Shown in pieces: positions 1 through 13,900 of a DNA stretch of 64,000 nt. The DNA is from Symbiodinium natans (taxonomy: Eukaryota; Sar; Dinophyceae; Suessiales; Symbiodiniaceae), in the NCBI GenBank assembly GCA_905221605.1, contig CAJNDS010000710.1:19872-83871 (forward strand), read 5' to 3'. Made by a program: the position numbers and the translations under genes. Positions within the stretch are counted from its first letter, which is position 1; each line of letters begins with the position of its first letter. The notes below the pieces were generated by a model that was not told the origin of the DNA, ran no database searches, and was given only the letters and a program-made list of their open reading frames with translations.

Positions 1-3000
1 GCTGCAGAGCCGCGGGCGCCAGCATGTCCACGGTGCTTCGCAAAAACGTGCCACGGGCTGTCTGATCACTGGCATGTTCTGGCATCATGCTTTTTGTTCA
101 CTGGCGATCTCGTTCCATATGTAGGCTTCGGTAAACAAATCTTGAAGGCTATCAAGCGGGGGCGAACCCCACAGAACCAAGCAATCCCACAAGTGCTTGC
201 TGGAGAGCAGCTTTGCATGCAGGAGAGCAGCGTGAAATTCTTGAGTTGTCCCCGTCCTGTCTGTTTGACATGCTCATGCTCATATATTCTCATCTCATAT
301 CGTAGCACTCCCCATTCCTGCGCACTGTGGCGGAGCCCGGCCTCCAACGGCTTTTGTGTGGGGCCGGGCGAAAACACGAAATCGGGGGCACGATGCTGCC
401 GCCCTTGTTGCTGCACAGCAGCCTTAAACTCTTGAGCCATCCACGTCCTGTCTGTCACACATGCTCACGCTCTCATAGATCACACTCTCATGTCATACCG
501 TAGCACTCCCCATTCCTGCGCACTGTCAGCCATGTGCCGGTGAACCCCCGTGGCGGACCCCGGCCTCCAACGCTTTTGTGTGGGGCCGGGGGTACAATGT
601 TGCCAGGGGCGGTCTGAGGCAAGGCCCGCGCAAAGCTCCTCAGGTATGGACCTGAATTGAGCAGAAGGGGGGGCGTCGTGTCAGACTCCAGCCTCGTTCA
701 GGAAAGCCTCGAAACTAACATGACCGGGAGGGATGAATCTTGGCCATGCCGTGCGAGACGCAGCTACGGCACTGTCGTATGCTTCCAGCACGCTTTGACC
801 CCTGCCCTGGATTTCAGTTCAGCCAGATTGATGACGACAACAACTGAAGCAGGAGCTTGTCAGTTGTGTGGAGTGATGGAAGCTCCGGACAGCCCTAGCC
901 CTAGCCACGAATTCAAGATTGCTGCACCCTCGTTGGCACTTGGACGCACGTGGTATCTGAACCATTAAACAAGCGTCGGAAAAAGGAGCCGTTCTATCCA
1001 AATGCAAACCCACATCCCCGACTCGTCTCTAGCTGCGTGCCTGATTGGCAGAGGATGCATGGAAACGTGCACTTCCGGTGGGCTTCAAAACGGATCTCGG
1101 CTGGAGGGCATGCTCTGGGCTTGAATACTGCCCTACCATGTTCTGGCATCAGCTGTTGCTGATCTCGTTCCATACGAAGGCTTCGGTAGGCAAATCTTTG
1201 AGGGCTGTCAAACAAGGGCGGGCCCCACAGCCCCATTCCTGCGCACTGTCAGCCATGCCATGCCGGTACCCCTGTGGCGGACCCCGGCTCCCAACGGCTT
1301 TTCTGTGGGGCCGGGCGAAAACGTTGCCAGGGGGCCGGTCTGAGGCAAGGCCCGTGCAAAGCTCCTTAGGTCTGGCCCTGAATGGAGCAGAAGGCCTCCG
1401 ACGCTTCTTTGTGGGGCCGGGCGAAAACGTTGCTAGGGGTCGGTGTGAGGTAAGCGAAAAGCTAAAAGCTCCTTAGGATGGCGAAGGCCTCCAACGTGTT
1501 TTGTGGGGCCGGGTGAAAGAAAACGTTGCCAAGGGCCGGTGGTTCTAGACTCTCCAGCCTCAGGCAAAGCCTCGAAACTAACGATGAACACATTGAACAC
1601 TGTGAGACGCAGCTTCGGAACTGTCGAATGCTTTCAGTACGCCCTGAATTTGTTGAAATCTTGTGTGGAGTGATGGAAGCTCCGGACAGCCCTAGCTCTA
1701 GCCACGAATTCAAGATTGCTGCACCCTCGTTGGCATTTGAACCATCACAAAAGCGGTGGAAAAAGGAGCCGTTCTATCCAAATGCAAGCCCACATCCCCG
1801 GCTCGTCTCTAGCGCGTACCCCCTTGGCAGAGGATGCATGGAAACGTGCACTTCCGGCGAGCTTCAAATGGATCTCGGTTGGAGGGCATGCTCTGGGCCT
1901 GAATACTGTGAAAGACTAGCTAGCAGTGTTGGTGAGTGACCCCCCCGATAGGTGCCATATAATACAGCACAGAAGGCATGATCCACATGCCATCTTGAGC
2001 CGCACAAAGGAAAGCAAAGACAAAACCACGACGGCTAGTAACTCATGTGAGCTCCTCAATACAGTTGACACTTGAAGGAGCGCGTTTGCTCCGGCCGGCC
2101 GGACAGCCCCTGGTGGCCCCAACCCCAAACTATCCCAAACTCACAGAAGAGACCGCATGAATCGTGGCTGGCGAAAACCGTTGCCAGAGGCTGTTTCCTT
2201 TACCGGCTGGCCGGCGTGTTGGACGCCAGCTCCTCCCTGTCCTGTACGACGAACTTGCATGAAGCACGCAAAAAAAAGCCCCGCAATAACAAGGTGAGGC
2301 CAAACAAAGGTCAGCACGGAAACTTCAACGCGATCAGGTTCCTGGACTAGGGAACCGTTTGGCAGCCGGCAGCAGCTGCGACTAAGTACAATGGCTGGCC
2401 ATTCAGGTGAGTCAAAGAGCAACTTGCTTCGAGTGAGCAAGAACAGCTCTGCAAGCTGCAGCTACAGCTTGCTACAGACATTTGGCTGCACGCCATACAT
2501 CTGCAAGATCTGCAAGCGTGAGGAAATGCATGCCACCGGTTCACAAGCACCACGCCAGTGGCAAAACACCGTTCAAGGGGCTCTCTTGCTTGCCACTCGG
2601 TGGATTTTGATACATGCTTGGAGTCTTGGAACTCGGAGTGCCTGCACAACCATCCAGCGATTTCTTGCCAACCGCTGTCCCATAGGACAAACTCTGTGCC
2701 TTTTTGACCAAAAGCAAAGCTTCAGTCAAAAGGACAGGGCACCAGAACAACTTGCTGCCAGCCACAAGCATTCTTCTGCAATGCTCGTTACTGAATGAAC
2801 TAGTTGACCAGGCTTGGCCCAGAACTTGAATCTCGAAAGAACTGACGCCGCATACAAGTTGCTCACCTCATCATGAGGCCGCTGGCATTCGTAAAAACAG
2901 GTATGGTTCGCATTGCTGAAAGATGTGCGTTTTCCAGCTGGACTCTGGGTTCCAACGTAGAAGTGCGGTCTGGTCCTGGGCCTACATCTCTAGAAGATCG

Positions 3001-3364
3001 TCCTCCGAATGCCGCCGATCTGCACACAACTTCATGACCTTAGTTAGCTTACATGATCCCCGGCTCTGGCTTTTCATTCGCTTGCACACCAAAACACAGC
3101 AGTCCCAACCTCATGACGATGATCCTCCCAAAACCCAAAACCGAAGTGGTCAGATGCGTTACGCGATGTACCAGCTGCACGGCGTCATCGGAAGGCATCT
3201 GCCCCAAGCACCGTATGGCTAGAGACAAATCCTCACGGATCATGATCCCGTGACGCTTTACACGGGCTGCTAGTTCTATCATCTTCTATCCTTGGTTCTG
3301 GTACGCGATTCCTATCGTATACAATAGAGTCAGTGTTTTCTTTGCAGTCGCAACTTCCTCGTAC
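1..3364. other. Non-coding stretch with a duplicated block
   Basis: I see no supportable gene here. Open frames exist on both strands, but none has recognisable domains or splice signals that join into a longer protein. The first 1.9 kb is a tandem duplication, described separately. From about 1.95 to 3.3 kb the sequence is unique within the window and shows no strong coding signal. Confidence 0.55.
73..1908. repeat. Two-copy tandem duplication, about 1 kb unit
   Basis: Copy 1 (about 73–1130) and copy 2 (about 1137–1908) share the same blocks in the same order. Both start with a block beginning CATGTTCTGGCATCA (73 and 1137), followed by a GGCCTCCAACG–TTTTGTG–GGGGCCGGG block. Next comes GCCTCGAAACTAAC (about 707 and 1568), then GTGTGGAGTGATGGAAGCTC (about 868 and 1669), and a shared tail ending in TTGAATACTG or CTGAATACTG. 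Copy 2 is about 270 bp shorter. The GGCCGGG block itself recurs about five times (near 340, 565, 1283, 1390 and 1483), so there is a smaller repeat inside the larger one. No transposase frame is visible. Confidence 0.8.
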
Positions 3365-3724
3365 TCACGCAAAATCTATTTTTGTAGCGTCTTCTACCTG
3401 AAGGGACAAACCTGCTGCAGTTGTGTGCCATGTCGGGTCCTCTGGGCTGCAGGTCAGCGCATCAGAGTCGGTGAGGGATGTAAGGGCTTCTATGCGCGAC
3501 ATCCACACAGCGCCAATGCGGTTTTTGGCAACGAGTCGTGGGAGGGTCTTGTGAGCCGTGGCCAGGACACAAATGATGAGGCCTTCCCAGGGTAAGTCAG
3601 CTTGCCCAAGTTGTTCCAACCACAAGTCCATGAACTCTTCCTTGGCCTCCGGGCAAACAAAATCGACGAGAATCTCTGAAGAGGGGATTAGATGAAAGGC
3701 GTTGCCGGTTAACATAAACTCCAC
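3365..3724 (-). CDS. Possible exon, unknown protein
   Basis: An open frame of about 119 residues on the same strand as the large gene upstream. Its composition is protein-like: acidic and hydrophobic residues alternate, with several Trp and no low complexity (for example EILVDFVC and DLWLEQLGQADLPWEGLI). No family is recognised and no splice partner was established. It lies about 1 kb beyond the stop of the giant receptor-like gene, so it could be the start of the next gene in a same-strand cluster, or chance. Confidence 0.35.
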   Translation of the reverse strand: MEFMLTGNAFHLIPSSEILVDFVCPEAKEEFMDLWLEQLGQADLPWEGLIICVLATAHKTLPRLVAKNRIGAVWMSRIEALTSLTDSDALTCSPEDPTWHTTAAGLSLQVEDATKIDFA

Positions 3725-4755
3725 GAATCAAGAATTAGCTAAGGAACCCTATCGCTGCAAACCCTAAACCCCTAAACCCTAAACAGCCTTCTTGAGGACG
3801 ACACGCTGGAAAGAAGGTCCAAATCGCAAAACAGCGGCGCGTCCCCGCTTCAGCAACGACTTCAAGCCTGGGGGGTTCAGGATCTAGGATGTTTCCATAA
3901 AGGGTATTTTGGGGTCTTCAAGGGTTTGGGTTTTGTGTTCAAGTGTTCCTGGATCCTACAAGTTCCCAAACCCAGGGCTGAATAGCGATGACGTTGATCA
4001 GAAAGCCAGCACAGTCAGCGGCTTTGATGCTGGGTGCTTCGGCAGTCTCATGAGAGTGCGCATCAGAAGCACTTCGGATCATATTTGCATGAACTGGCAT
4101 CCTGGAAAACAAGTGTGGGGTGGGATGGTTCGCCGAGATCGTCGTGCAAACTTCACATAATATCACGAAATCACAGCGATCCTTCTGAGGCGACTTCCTC
4201 ATTAATGGCCTCTCGGTTTCCGTGCCCGGGATCCACGACAGACGCGCCGTTTCTTCTTTCTTCTCGATTCAAAACCTACGACAATACCTGTGTTCTTGTT
4301 TTACGGGGTCGTACTCTTGGACCGCCGCCGCACAAAGTGCGCATCGACACCTCTGAAACTGCTCAGTCCCAGCAGCGCAAGTGGTGGCCTGACGTCTGCA
4401 CTATGGATTGTGGTGCAACCGCAATGATCGCATCGGCTCTGAATGTCCACGATAGCCTTGGATTAAGAGGGGCTGTGGCTTGGAAGACTTCTAGGGCTGA
4501 ACAAAATTCGTAGGGTCTAAAGACTAGGGCGGAGAGGTCTTCTGTCAAGTCAATGCAATGCAACAATAAGAACGATTCCTGAACCAGAGAACTGCATTAT
4601 AAGGGATTTACTCCATTTGTCTCCGCGACAAAGTCTTCAGAAACCTTACGCCAAACAAAGCAGCCGAAGCATGTCGGACTCGCCCGGGCAAAACAAAGGC
4701 ACGAACAGCTGAACCACGAACTGTGTCACCGCTCCTCAGGGCACGGGTGAGACCA
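3725..4755. other. Spacer downstream of the giant gene
   Basis: This interval lies between the giant gene's stop codon and the next candidate exon on the minus strand. It includes a short telomere-like run in the CCCTAAA orientation near 3759–3784 (AACCCTAAACCCCTAAACCC). Short open frames are present, but I can support none of them. No AATAAA-type polyadenylation signal stands out, which is usual for dinoflagellates. Confidence 0.4.
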
Positions 4756-4994
4756 TTACAGCGCCTTGGAATAGTGGAACCGGATAATGGAAGAAATCCC
4801 AGACCCGTGGTCACAAGAAATCCCAGACACTACAGTACGCTGCGCCTGGCCTAGAAACCTCATCGGCATCATTTTCTCTGGCTCCGGGATGAAAGCCGAA
4901 GCATTGCGGAGCAGCTGGGCCACAATGTGGACGAGTAAGTAGCCGCAGGCTAGCAATACAAGGAAGAAGAGCAAGTAGGCCAAGCTGGGCGGCT
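4756..4994 (-). CDS. Giant gene, last exon: final TM helix and tail
   Basis: The exon starts after a CACAG acceptor; its first two bases complete the codon split from the exon ending at 5122. It encodes PPSLAYLLFF followed by a strongly hydrophobic helix (LLACGYLLVHIVAQLL). A cytoplasmic tail of roughly 45 residues follows, ending at a stop at 4756–4758. The length of 239 nt fits the phase. Another downstream exon is possible if the stop is skipped by splicing, but none is needed. Confidence 0.6.
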
Positions 4995-7900
4995 CTGTGA
5001 TCAGGGTGTGGGGCTTTCATGTCCGGTTCGCAACTACTTGTAACCTGTGCGACCGTGGAGTTAGGACCGGATGCTGGCTTGTCTGTGTTGATTTCAAAGA
5101 CCTGCAAAGTCTAATTTCCGCCCGGTTGCCCCAAGGTGGTCTCTTCTGGAGGGTTCAGAAGGATCAAGGCCGCGATCGAAGTAAACAAGCAAACCCGGAC
5201 GCAGGCCAACGTCACCTGCACGGGCTTGGTTAGGGCCGAAAGTCGGTGTCCACCAGCAGGCATGCGGACTTTAAAGTCTTTTCGTGCCAGTTGGCAATCA
5301 ATACTCTCTATGCATGGCACCGATGTCTACTACCACCCTGTTCATCAACTAACATGCTGTCCAAACAAGCCAAGTTTCCTCCAACACATCCAGCACCTCG
5401 GCCTGATCATTCGCATAGGGTTTGACCCAGGCAGCCAAGATTGCCTGGACGGATTTGAGTCATGTGTCAACGGCAGATTTCTTGGCAACGAAGTGGGCAG
5501 AACCCGCCAGTCCTAAAGACCCGGGAAAATTGCCTAAATTGTCTGGACCGCTTCATAAGGAGTCAAATGGCATGGTTTCGAAAATAAATAAATCCACATG
5601 AAGCACAATGCCCCACCTGGAAGCCGGAAAGCAGCGGCAGCACCATCAACTTAGCTTCGGGATCGCGCACAGCCGAGGTGTACGTCACCAGCATCATCAG
5701 GCCCACGTCGACCCGCTTCACAAGGATATCCCACCACCAGAACTTGGGCTCCAATCCCTCCAAGAAGTAGCCGAACCGCCTGTAGTTTTCCGGCGCCCTC
5801 CGATCCGCTAGGCTGAGAACCTTCGCGGCAAGCGCAAGGGGGATACCCACGCACCACACTGCCAGGCCCGCAAAGGCAATGCTGGCAGACGGGCGGTGGG
5901 CGTCTGTCCAGCACTCAACGTCGGGATGCGGAAGTAGGCGGCTCACAAGCCGATCGTCCTCCGGAATTGCCACACACCAAATCATTTGCAGGAAGCTGGA
6001 CAAAAGCCCTGGCCACAGGGACACGAGCACGACCCAAATGATGGGAAGGCTCTGATCGATCAGCTGACGGAAGCCAGGCTTCGGGGTAAACAGCCCCAGG
6101 TCCAGCGAGTCCAAGACCTGCGTTCTTCCGTTTCAGGATAGAGTAACTGACAATCTCACATCTAAACTGCAGCGCTAACATGTGCTAACGTGAGGACGTC
6201 CACAGCTTGATGGGTTCAACCTTCTTGCAAGCACACTGCGCAATCTGCCAGTTTTGGACAGCGCTCTTTAACAGTTTCCCCGCTTCGCAACTGCAACCCT
6301 GCACGAAGACTGATCTTGACACGAGCAAGTGTGCTGGCCATGAAAGCAAGATCCTCATGCCGCTTCTGGCCTCGTCCACTTCAATGTCCAAGTCGAAGTC
6401 TGTCCTTCCGAGTCACAGCACACGCCGGGAGTTCGTTCGATTCCGTTCGTTAGTTGAAGCCCAAACTTCCCAAGTGCGTTGTGAAGCAAGAACTGTGCTA
6501 CCTGCTATCCAAGGCTCTTGAGCTCGGAGACGGGTGCTTCGGGTGCTTCGGGTACTTCGCGTACTTCGAGATCTTCCACACCTGCCTCGTCCACCTTGGG
6601 GTCTGAAGGCTCCGCCTCACTTTCAGCAGCAACGGACTCGAGCTGAGAGTGCCCATAATGCCCATCATGCCCATGACTGTGCCAACCTTCGAGGACCTGG
6701 TCCAGGAAGCTCGCGAGGTCTTCAGCTTCGCTGGCGAGCTCCAAAAGTTGAGGGCCGCCAAATGCGTCAAGAACCAAAGCAGGCTCCTCCCGCGTACAAG
6801 TACCAAAGCTCTCTTCGCACAGCACCCTGGCACGGGCCAGGCAAGCTTTCCGCAGCAGCGACGGCGAGGCCAGCAGGACCTCACGTAGCCAAGCGTCTGC
6901 CTGCTTGGAGGCTGCTTGCAGCTGCGCTCGGGGCAGCTCCAGGGCGCGAGACTGCTCCACATCCACCCAGATATCTTCAGGGAGCTTCGCCTGCCGAAGG
7001 ACCGCGTGGGCAGCCTCACGAAGCTGCTGCAATGCCTTGGCGCGAGCCTGGCGTCGCCTCCCTGCTTCATTGAAAGAATAGCCGAGTTTGTGCGCCAAAG
7101 GCACCAGCAAGTAGGTCACCAGCCAGGACAGTATCACAGTGCCGAGCATGGCCAGCAAAGGCAGCACTAGGTAGTATATGCCCAGAGCCACCCGCGCAGC
7201 CATTGGCCTCACTTGATCAAGTGACATCTCCTGTGCCTGGCATTGCACGGCCATCTCGATGGAGACAAGTGCAGGAGTCAAGGACAAAGACTGGAACAGG
7301 CCCCGCATTGCCGTCGTCACCTCCACTGGCCAGCGAATGGGAATGCCGGACAAGGAATCCTCACCCCACTGGGATTCTATCTGGTCCAACTCAAAGCTCC
7401 CCAGCACGGAGCAAGTGGCCAACCACTGCGTGGCGATACGAATCATGATGGTATGGAGCTTGCTGCTGCCTCTCACAGAAGAAGTGGCTGCCATGGCCGC
7501 AACTACGAAGTTAAAGACCACCTTTGTACCCACATCTGCAAAGACCGAGGTGATGAGGGAAAGCGTCGCAACATGCTGCGCGCATTCCTGGCAGGGAGCT
7601 CGGAAAGAGGTCCTGGCCCAACCTGGCAGGCACTCACCACAGAGCCAGCCCGTCGCGCTCTCGTCGCAACGGTTTCCATACTTGCCAATGCACTCGTCTC
7701 CTGAGCCCCCTTGGCACAGGTCGCTACCCAGGCAGGCACTCAGGCCCCCATCCAGGACGACGCTACATTTGAAAGCTGTGAGCTCGGCCGTTTGGAAGAA
7801 TCCCGGCCTGGCAACTGGCAGTCGATGCATGGAGGTTTGCTCGTGGAAGCCACCGGGGCAGCGCAGGTTTGTGAAGGTTGCACAGCTCGCACATCGTGCG

Positions 7901-10900
7901 AGAAACCCGGCCAAATCAAGGACAGCATGGAATTCCGGCTCGCAGAAGCAATCAGCAAAACTGGCAGACCCGTTCTTGCTCTGGGCACTTGTGGGGCACT
8001 GGAAAGGGCATGATTGGGAGTTGCCCTCTGCAGGCTTGTAGCGCCCGGGCTGGCAAGGCTCACAAGCGGATCCCGAGCTGTAGCGACCACTTTGACAAAT
8101 GCAGTCCGATGGTCCACTGGCTCCTGCACCCGAAGTCGCCCCCTCCGGGCACCTGACAGCCTCGCCACCGCCGGGACAGAAGAAGCCGGGCTGGCAGTCT
8201 ACACAAGCGCGTCCATCCGCAGCAAGGCCGTGCTGGCAGCCACACTCAAGCTCCGAGGTGGCTGCCTTTCCCGACGTGGTCTTGTCGGGTGGGCAGCTTG
8301 TGCACAAAGCGTTGCCCACTGTCGGCTTGTACTCGCCCTGGAGGCATGGCTGACACTCGCCCCCTGCAAAGCCATAGCCGGGACTGCACTCGCACTCCGC
8401 GGGGCCGAGCGGAACAATGCCGGGCGGCACAGAGTGGCCCGACGGGCATTCCAAGTCCACAGACGTCACCTGCAGCTCTGACACCTGAAGCACCAAGCCA
8501 TCGCCCCGCGGATCTTCTTGGAGGGATGTCTGCACGTCCGACATCAAGGCGGCCAAGTCCAGGTCACTGCTGGCCAGCTCGGCCTCTGCCACAGTGCGGT
8601 ACCTCAGGTCCACCGCAAACACGGCCGAAGACAAACGCCTCCCTGAGCCTGTGTTGAGGCGCACATGTGCGAACCGGACTTGCACAGCACCAGCAGGAAG
8701 CCGGGCTGCATTTGACAGCGCGATCAGAAGCACCTGCCGGAGAAACTCCTGAACTTCATCCTCGCCTGGCGCACCTGCATCCGGCACGTTCAGGACGGAC
8801 ACGTTCAGGGTCAGCGTAGGGACCTTGGTGGTGTTCGAGAAACCCCCGTCCAGTCCTTGGACTTGCAAGGAAGTCTCCGGAATGCAGGAGCTGTTGGACC
8901 TAGCACCGGCGCTGTGGGTCGTGAAGTTCTCCTGGCATGGGAAGCAGCTCCCTGGACCGGCGTCTGCCTTGTAGAAGCCCACGCTGCAGGCCTCACACGC
9001 CTGGGAAGCTTGCGCATCTCCAAAGCCTCGGTCGCAGACACACTCGCCGGCCGACACGGCTCCCACTGCCAGGGTCGTCTCGCCCGAGGAGCAGGGAAAG
9101 CGCTTTGCGGACTCTGCCACTCAACCTGCAGACAGCGCAGCACGATGTAACACTGCAACAAGCTCAAGAGCAATTACTGTTGCAAGAACAACACGAACAA
9201 CTTTGGTGCTCGCGAGGCAAACATGCAACAAACGCAGACGTTTTTAGGCGGCCTGGACAGAAGTATCCTCGTGTGCATCGGCTGCAAGTAGCCAAGTGCT
9301 CATTGGTGAAGCTTCCGGGCGGGCATGCGGCCACCAGGAGCCCGGAAGGGGCGCCAAAGCGTCCAGACTGCTCACAGTGGGAGCCTCGTGCACACCAACA
9401 AAGCTGGTAGATGCCCGGGCGTGCATCGCTGGGCAAGGTCCCAAGGCTGGCTTCGAGATCCGAGCCCGAGCCTTCCCGTCGCTGCAGGGGCACGGCCTCG
9501 AGATGGCTAAACGCCGAGCCTGACCCACAGTCACCTGCACTGACCAGTAGGAGGTCCAACGAGGCCAGCCCAATGCCGGACAGGGCCACAGCACAGCTGC
9601 GGCCGATTGTGCAGAGGTGGCTCCTGGCAAAGGGCCCCTGCACCGTCATCAGCCCCACCACGGCCTGCGCACACTTGCGCACAGGGTCAAAAGACGATGT
9701 CAGACGACAGTTCTTGGCTTCTTTGACACGTCTATGGCTGACGCACAACATGGAATAGTGCAATTACTATGCGCCTGGACAAGGCAAGAAAGCCTGGCCT
9801 TAAAGTGGATTCCAGAAGTGCAGTCACCATGGCTCCCGGCTCTGCAGTAGCATATCCGATAGATACCAGGCGTGGCGAGCAGGATGCTGTCCTCCAACGG
9901 AGAAAGCAAGAATTCGTAGCGCTCCGTGTCCTCGGCTCGGAGCACAAGTGGCTTCCACTCTGCACGGCTTCAGGGTCCTGGATCCGTTCGCACGTCGGAT
10001 CAACCCATGTTAAACCTATGTCAAGCTTTTCAGCTCTTACCATGAAGCTGCGAGTTTCTTCAACCTGTCTCTCCAGCACAAACCCCTTAGAATTCTTTGA
10101 GGCGAGGGTCATTTGTCTCCGCGATGCCACCACCAGGGAAGCCCGCAACAGATGAGCCGTGTCCACAATCGTTCAGAACCATCAGGCGATCCCCCGGCTG
10201 CACCCCAACGCCCTCAACATGCACTGCGCAGTACTGACCGATCGAGCAGCTGTCCTCCTGGTTGGTTCTGGGACCTACGATGCGCAGCTGCCCTGCCGGC
10301 ACGGCGTACTCCTCAGGATGTGAGCATGCCTGGCCACCCTGGCCACCTATCATACCTGACACGCCACACCAGCACAGCAAGTAGCCCTCACTGGCATCTG
10401 CGGTCAACCAGAAGTCCTCAGTCGAAGTGGACTTACCAAAGCTGAGAGCCAGGTCGCCTCCAGAATCTTGGAGCTGGCCGATGCCATCGGCAAGCAATCG
10501 AGACAGGGCCACACTCTGCTTTCCTCCGCACTGCACGCGGCGAGCCGCGACGCCATCTGAGGCCAGGAGGCCGTGGCCTCGAAAGGATCTCAGGGAATCA
10601 CAGTCATCACCACGAACGCACTCGAAGTAGTTGTCTTGAATGGGCCCCACTACCGACAGCTCCCCGGCCGTCAGCCAGAAGTTGAGGTTGATATCTGAGC
10701 AGCTAAGCTCAGCCATGCCTGCACACCAGCATAAATTCACCGTGCCACCTTCTGGGGTGAAGTCCTGCAGCACGTCACCCCAAACGTATCGCTGACCATC
10801 TGTACTGGGATGCGAGAAGGCATTCTGAGAGACACCGGGCAAGGCAGTTTTTGACCCATCGCAGGGCGAACGGCTCAGCACCATCCGATGCCCAGCCCGC

Positions 10901-13900
10901 AGCCCATAGCCCGAAAGCCCATCGACCTCGCACACCCTGCCCGAGACGCATGTGCGCCGATGGCCCACGTCTGGACGTACGCAGCTGTCGAGGTCTCGGG
11001 CTCCTGCCGCCTCCGTGGTCGACCCAACCATGCAGGGGGCGCAAACATTCTCGACTGCCCCGGTGTCGTTGCTCCACGTGCCGACCACGCACTCCTCGCA
11101 CGGCAAGTTTCCGGTGCCGCTCTTGAAGCGCCCAGCAGGGCAAACTTCACAAGCACCACCCAGCAGGAAGGCACCGGGGGCGCAGAGGCACTGGGAGCGG
11201 CTGCTGGCTGTCTCTGTTGCCGTGGTCTGAAATGCAGCACACGGCTCCCTGTGAAGGCCACCCGTGCAGAAGAAGCCGGCGCCGCAAGCCTCGCAGATGG
11301 AAGGGCTGCCGGGCTGCGTATTCCAAAAGCCGCCCATGCAGAAGCAGGAGTCCAGCGCCGTCGCTCCCTCCTCCCGGGCTGCAGATGGCAGATTCTCAAC
11401 ATGTCTCAATCACGAATGACATGCCAGTACCAGCACAGTGCACTGTGTGGAAGTTGCCTTTAACTTCATCACATCTTTAACACATGCAAAGGCTACAGTA
11501 TGCATAGTATGCATAGTATGCGGTAAAGCCCCAAGCGACCTGCCTCGGTGGTGGAGCCTGCAGGGCACGTCAGGCAAGCCCCAGCTTCGGGACTCCAGTA
11601 ACGCCCGGTGGAGCATTTGCAATGTGACAGCTGACCTGGGCTCAAGCTCGCAGCAGATTCCTGATTAAGATGCTGGAAGCATCTGTATGCGCAATAGCCT
11701 ACGACGCATGTCGTGATTCGTCACGAAGAAAGCAACCTCAGGAACAATCAAGCGCGTTCACGGTCTCAGGCTCTGGCTAGATCCCAGCGGGGACATGCTC
11801 CCATAAGGGCAGCTCCGCAACTCCTGACCTCCTGGACAATAGTGGTCTGTTGGGCACTGCTGGCAGGCAGCACCAACGGCAGCACCAATTTCATGCTGGC
11901 CAGGAGGACACTCGAGATGCAGTTGGAGGGCCGAAATACGGAATTCCATCATGGAAGCACACGGCAAGTTTGCCGGGCACCAGCAAAGCTCCAGAGTCCG
12001 GAGTCCACCGGACGGATCAATGTAACCCAAGTCCAGAACGAAGGAGTGCGTGGAGTCATTGAACCGAACAGGGACAAGTCCATGACTTTGGGTTTCTGAT
12101 GCTTGCAGTGTCTGACACTCTCTCTGCACGACTATGCTGTCATTTGAAGAGATGCCGACACCCTTCCAGCCAGAGATGGTGCAATCCAAGCCCAGGTAGC
12201 ACAGGGCTGACTGGTTTGGGTATGGGCCTTCGATGATGAGATGACCCAAGGCTACTGCAAAATCAGCTGGTTGACTGCAGCTGCTGTAGCCGTCACCTTC
12301 AGCACAAGTGCAGATGCGGTGATCTCCCGGCTCGGCTATCAGAGGCATGCTTGAATTTGCCCCTATGGCCCAACGGCCGTCGTCCAACTGCTCAGGATCC
12401 AAGCCGGCTAAGGTGCTGGAATGAGAGCATGTATGCTTCACGCGGATTGGGCCAGAGAGACCACCCAAGTCCAATAGACAGGCTCGGCCCAGCTGGCACG
12501 TCAAAACCAAAGGCGGGGAAGCCTGGCCGACGACATAACGCCATGTCTGGTCTAGATAGGACGCATTGAAGCCGCCAAAGACAAGAAGACCTCGGGACCG
12601 TGCATCCCAAATCTGAGCATGGCCTGTGCGAGCCGAAGGTTCGGCCAGGCCGGCTCCAGTTTCCAGCTCAGTCCACGTGCCTGTCAAATCGCTGAACTTG
12701 TAGAGGCCCTGGTCGTAGCTCAGCTTTCCACCGGTTGCCACTGATGCATTCATGATACCTCCAAAGATGAACATGGACCGCGACGCAAAGTCCCAGGCCG
12801 CACCATGCCCAGCTCGAGGCCATGGGCCGGCTGCCGAGGCTGCCGAGAGCTCTTCCCAGTTGTCTGCCCAGGAGTCGTAGCGGTGGAGCCCCGACATGTA
12901 CTGCTGGCCATCCCAGCCGGCAAGGATCAGCATAGACCTGTCGAGGCGGCTTCGAGAATGAAACGCGAGAGCCGTGAGAGTCAAAATGCGGAGTCACGGA
13001 GGGCTACGTCTCTCACGTCTCTGAAGAGGCCGCTGGTTTCTACGCACAGGAGATCGCAGAGAGGTATCGCAACAAAAGAAACAAAACACGTTGCCATATG
13101 AGTGTCTCACTGCAAATGGCCAGCCTGGTGACGGAGTCCCAGATGGCAGTGTGTCTGCTCCTTGCTCCTGGACCCGATGCTGTGGACGTCCACCACACGT
13201 TCTCAGCTAGGCTGTAGCGATCCAGATCGGCGAGCACACCGATATTTTCACCACCAAAAACGTACATGGCCCTCCCGGCCTGGTCCCATGCAGCGGAATG
13301 GTAGGCCCGTGCCATCCGTGCTTGGGTCAAGAGCTCCCAAGACATGAGCTGCGCTCGGAACTGCCACAGGTCGCCGTAGAAGCCATTGTGCTGGCCCCCG
13401 AAGACCAGCATGGAGTGCGATGCTGCATCCCAAACGGCTGTGTGGCCTGACCTGGAGCTGGGGCCTCCCAGGGCATTGATCTCGGCCCAGTCGCGCGATA
13501 ACCAGCTGTACCGCCAGAGGTCGCTGAAGAAGAGGAAAGCACCACTGGCGTGGCCCGCGAAGAGCAGTGCCGACTGGCTCTCCGGGTCCCAAACCATTGT
13601 GTGGTCCTGGCGCCCAGCTGGGCCGACGGTGGAGAAGTCGCTCCAAGCATCGGTCTGGCACTGCACGCCTGCGCCAAAAAACATGCAAAGTGGCAAGACG
13701 TAGCAAGACACACTACTCAGTATCAGCACGGAGACCCGAATTGCACCCCACCTGCTGCTTCCTGTGGCGAGCAGTCATGCAGCTTCCATCCCCGAAAACG
13801 GCAATCCCGAAGGCTCACTTCCGTTCCCTGGCACACGACGTTGTCGGCCACAATGTCAGCAGCGCCTGTGACACCCAGAACCACAGCGCGGCCGCCAGCC

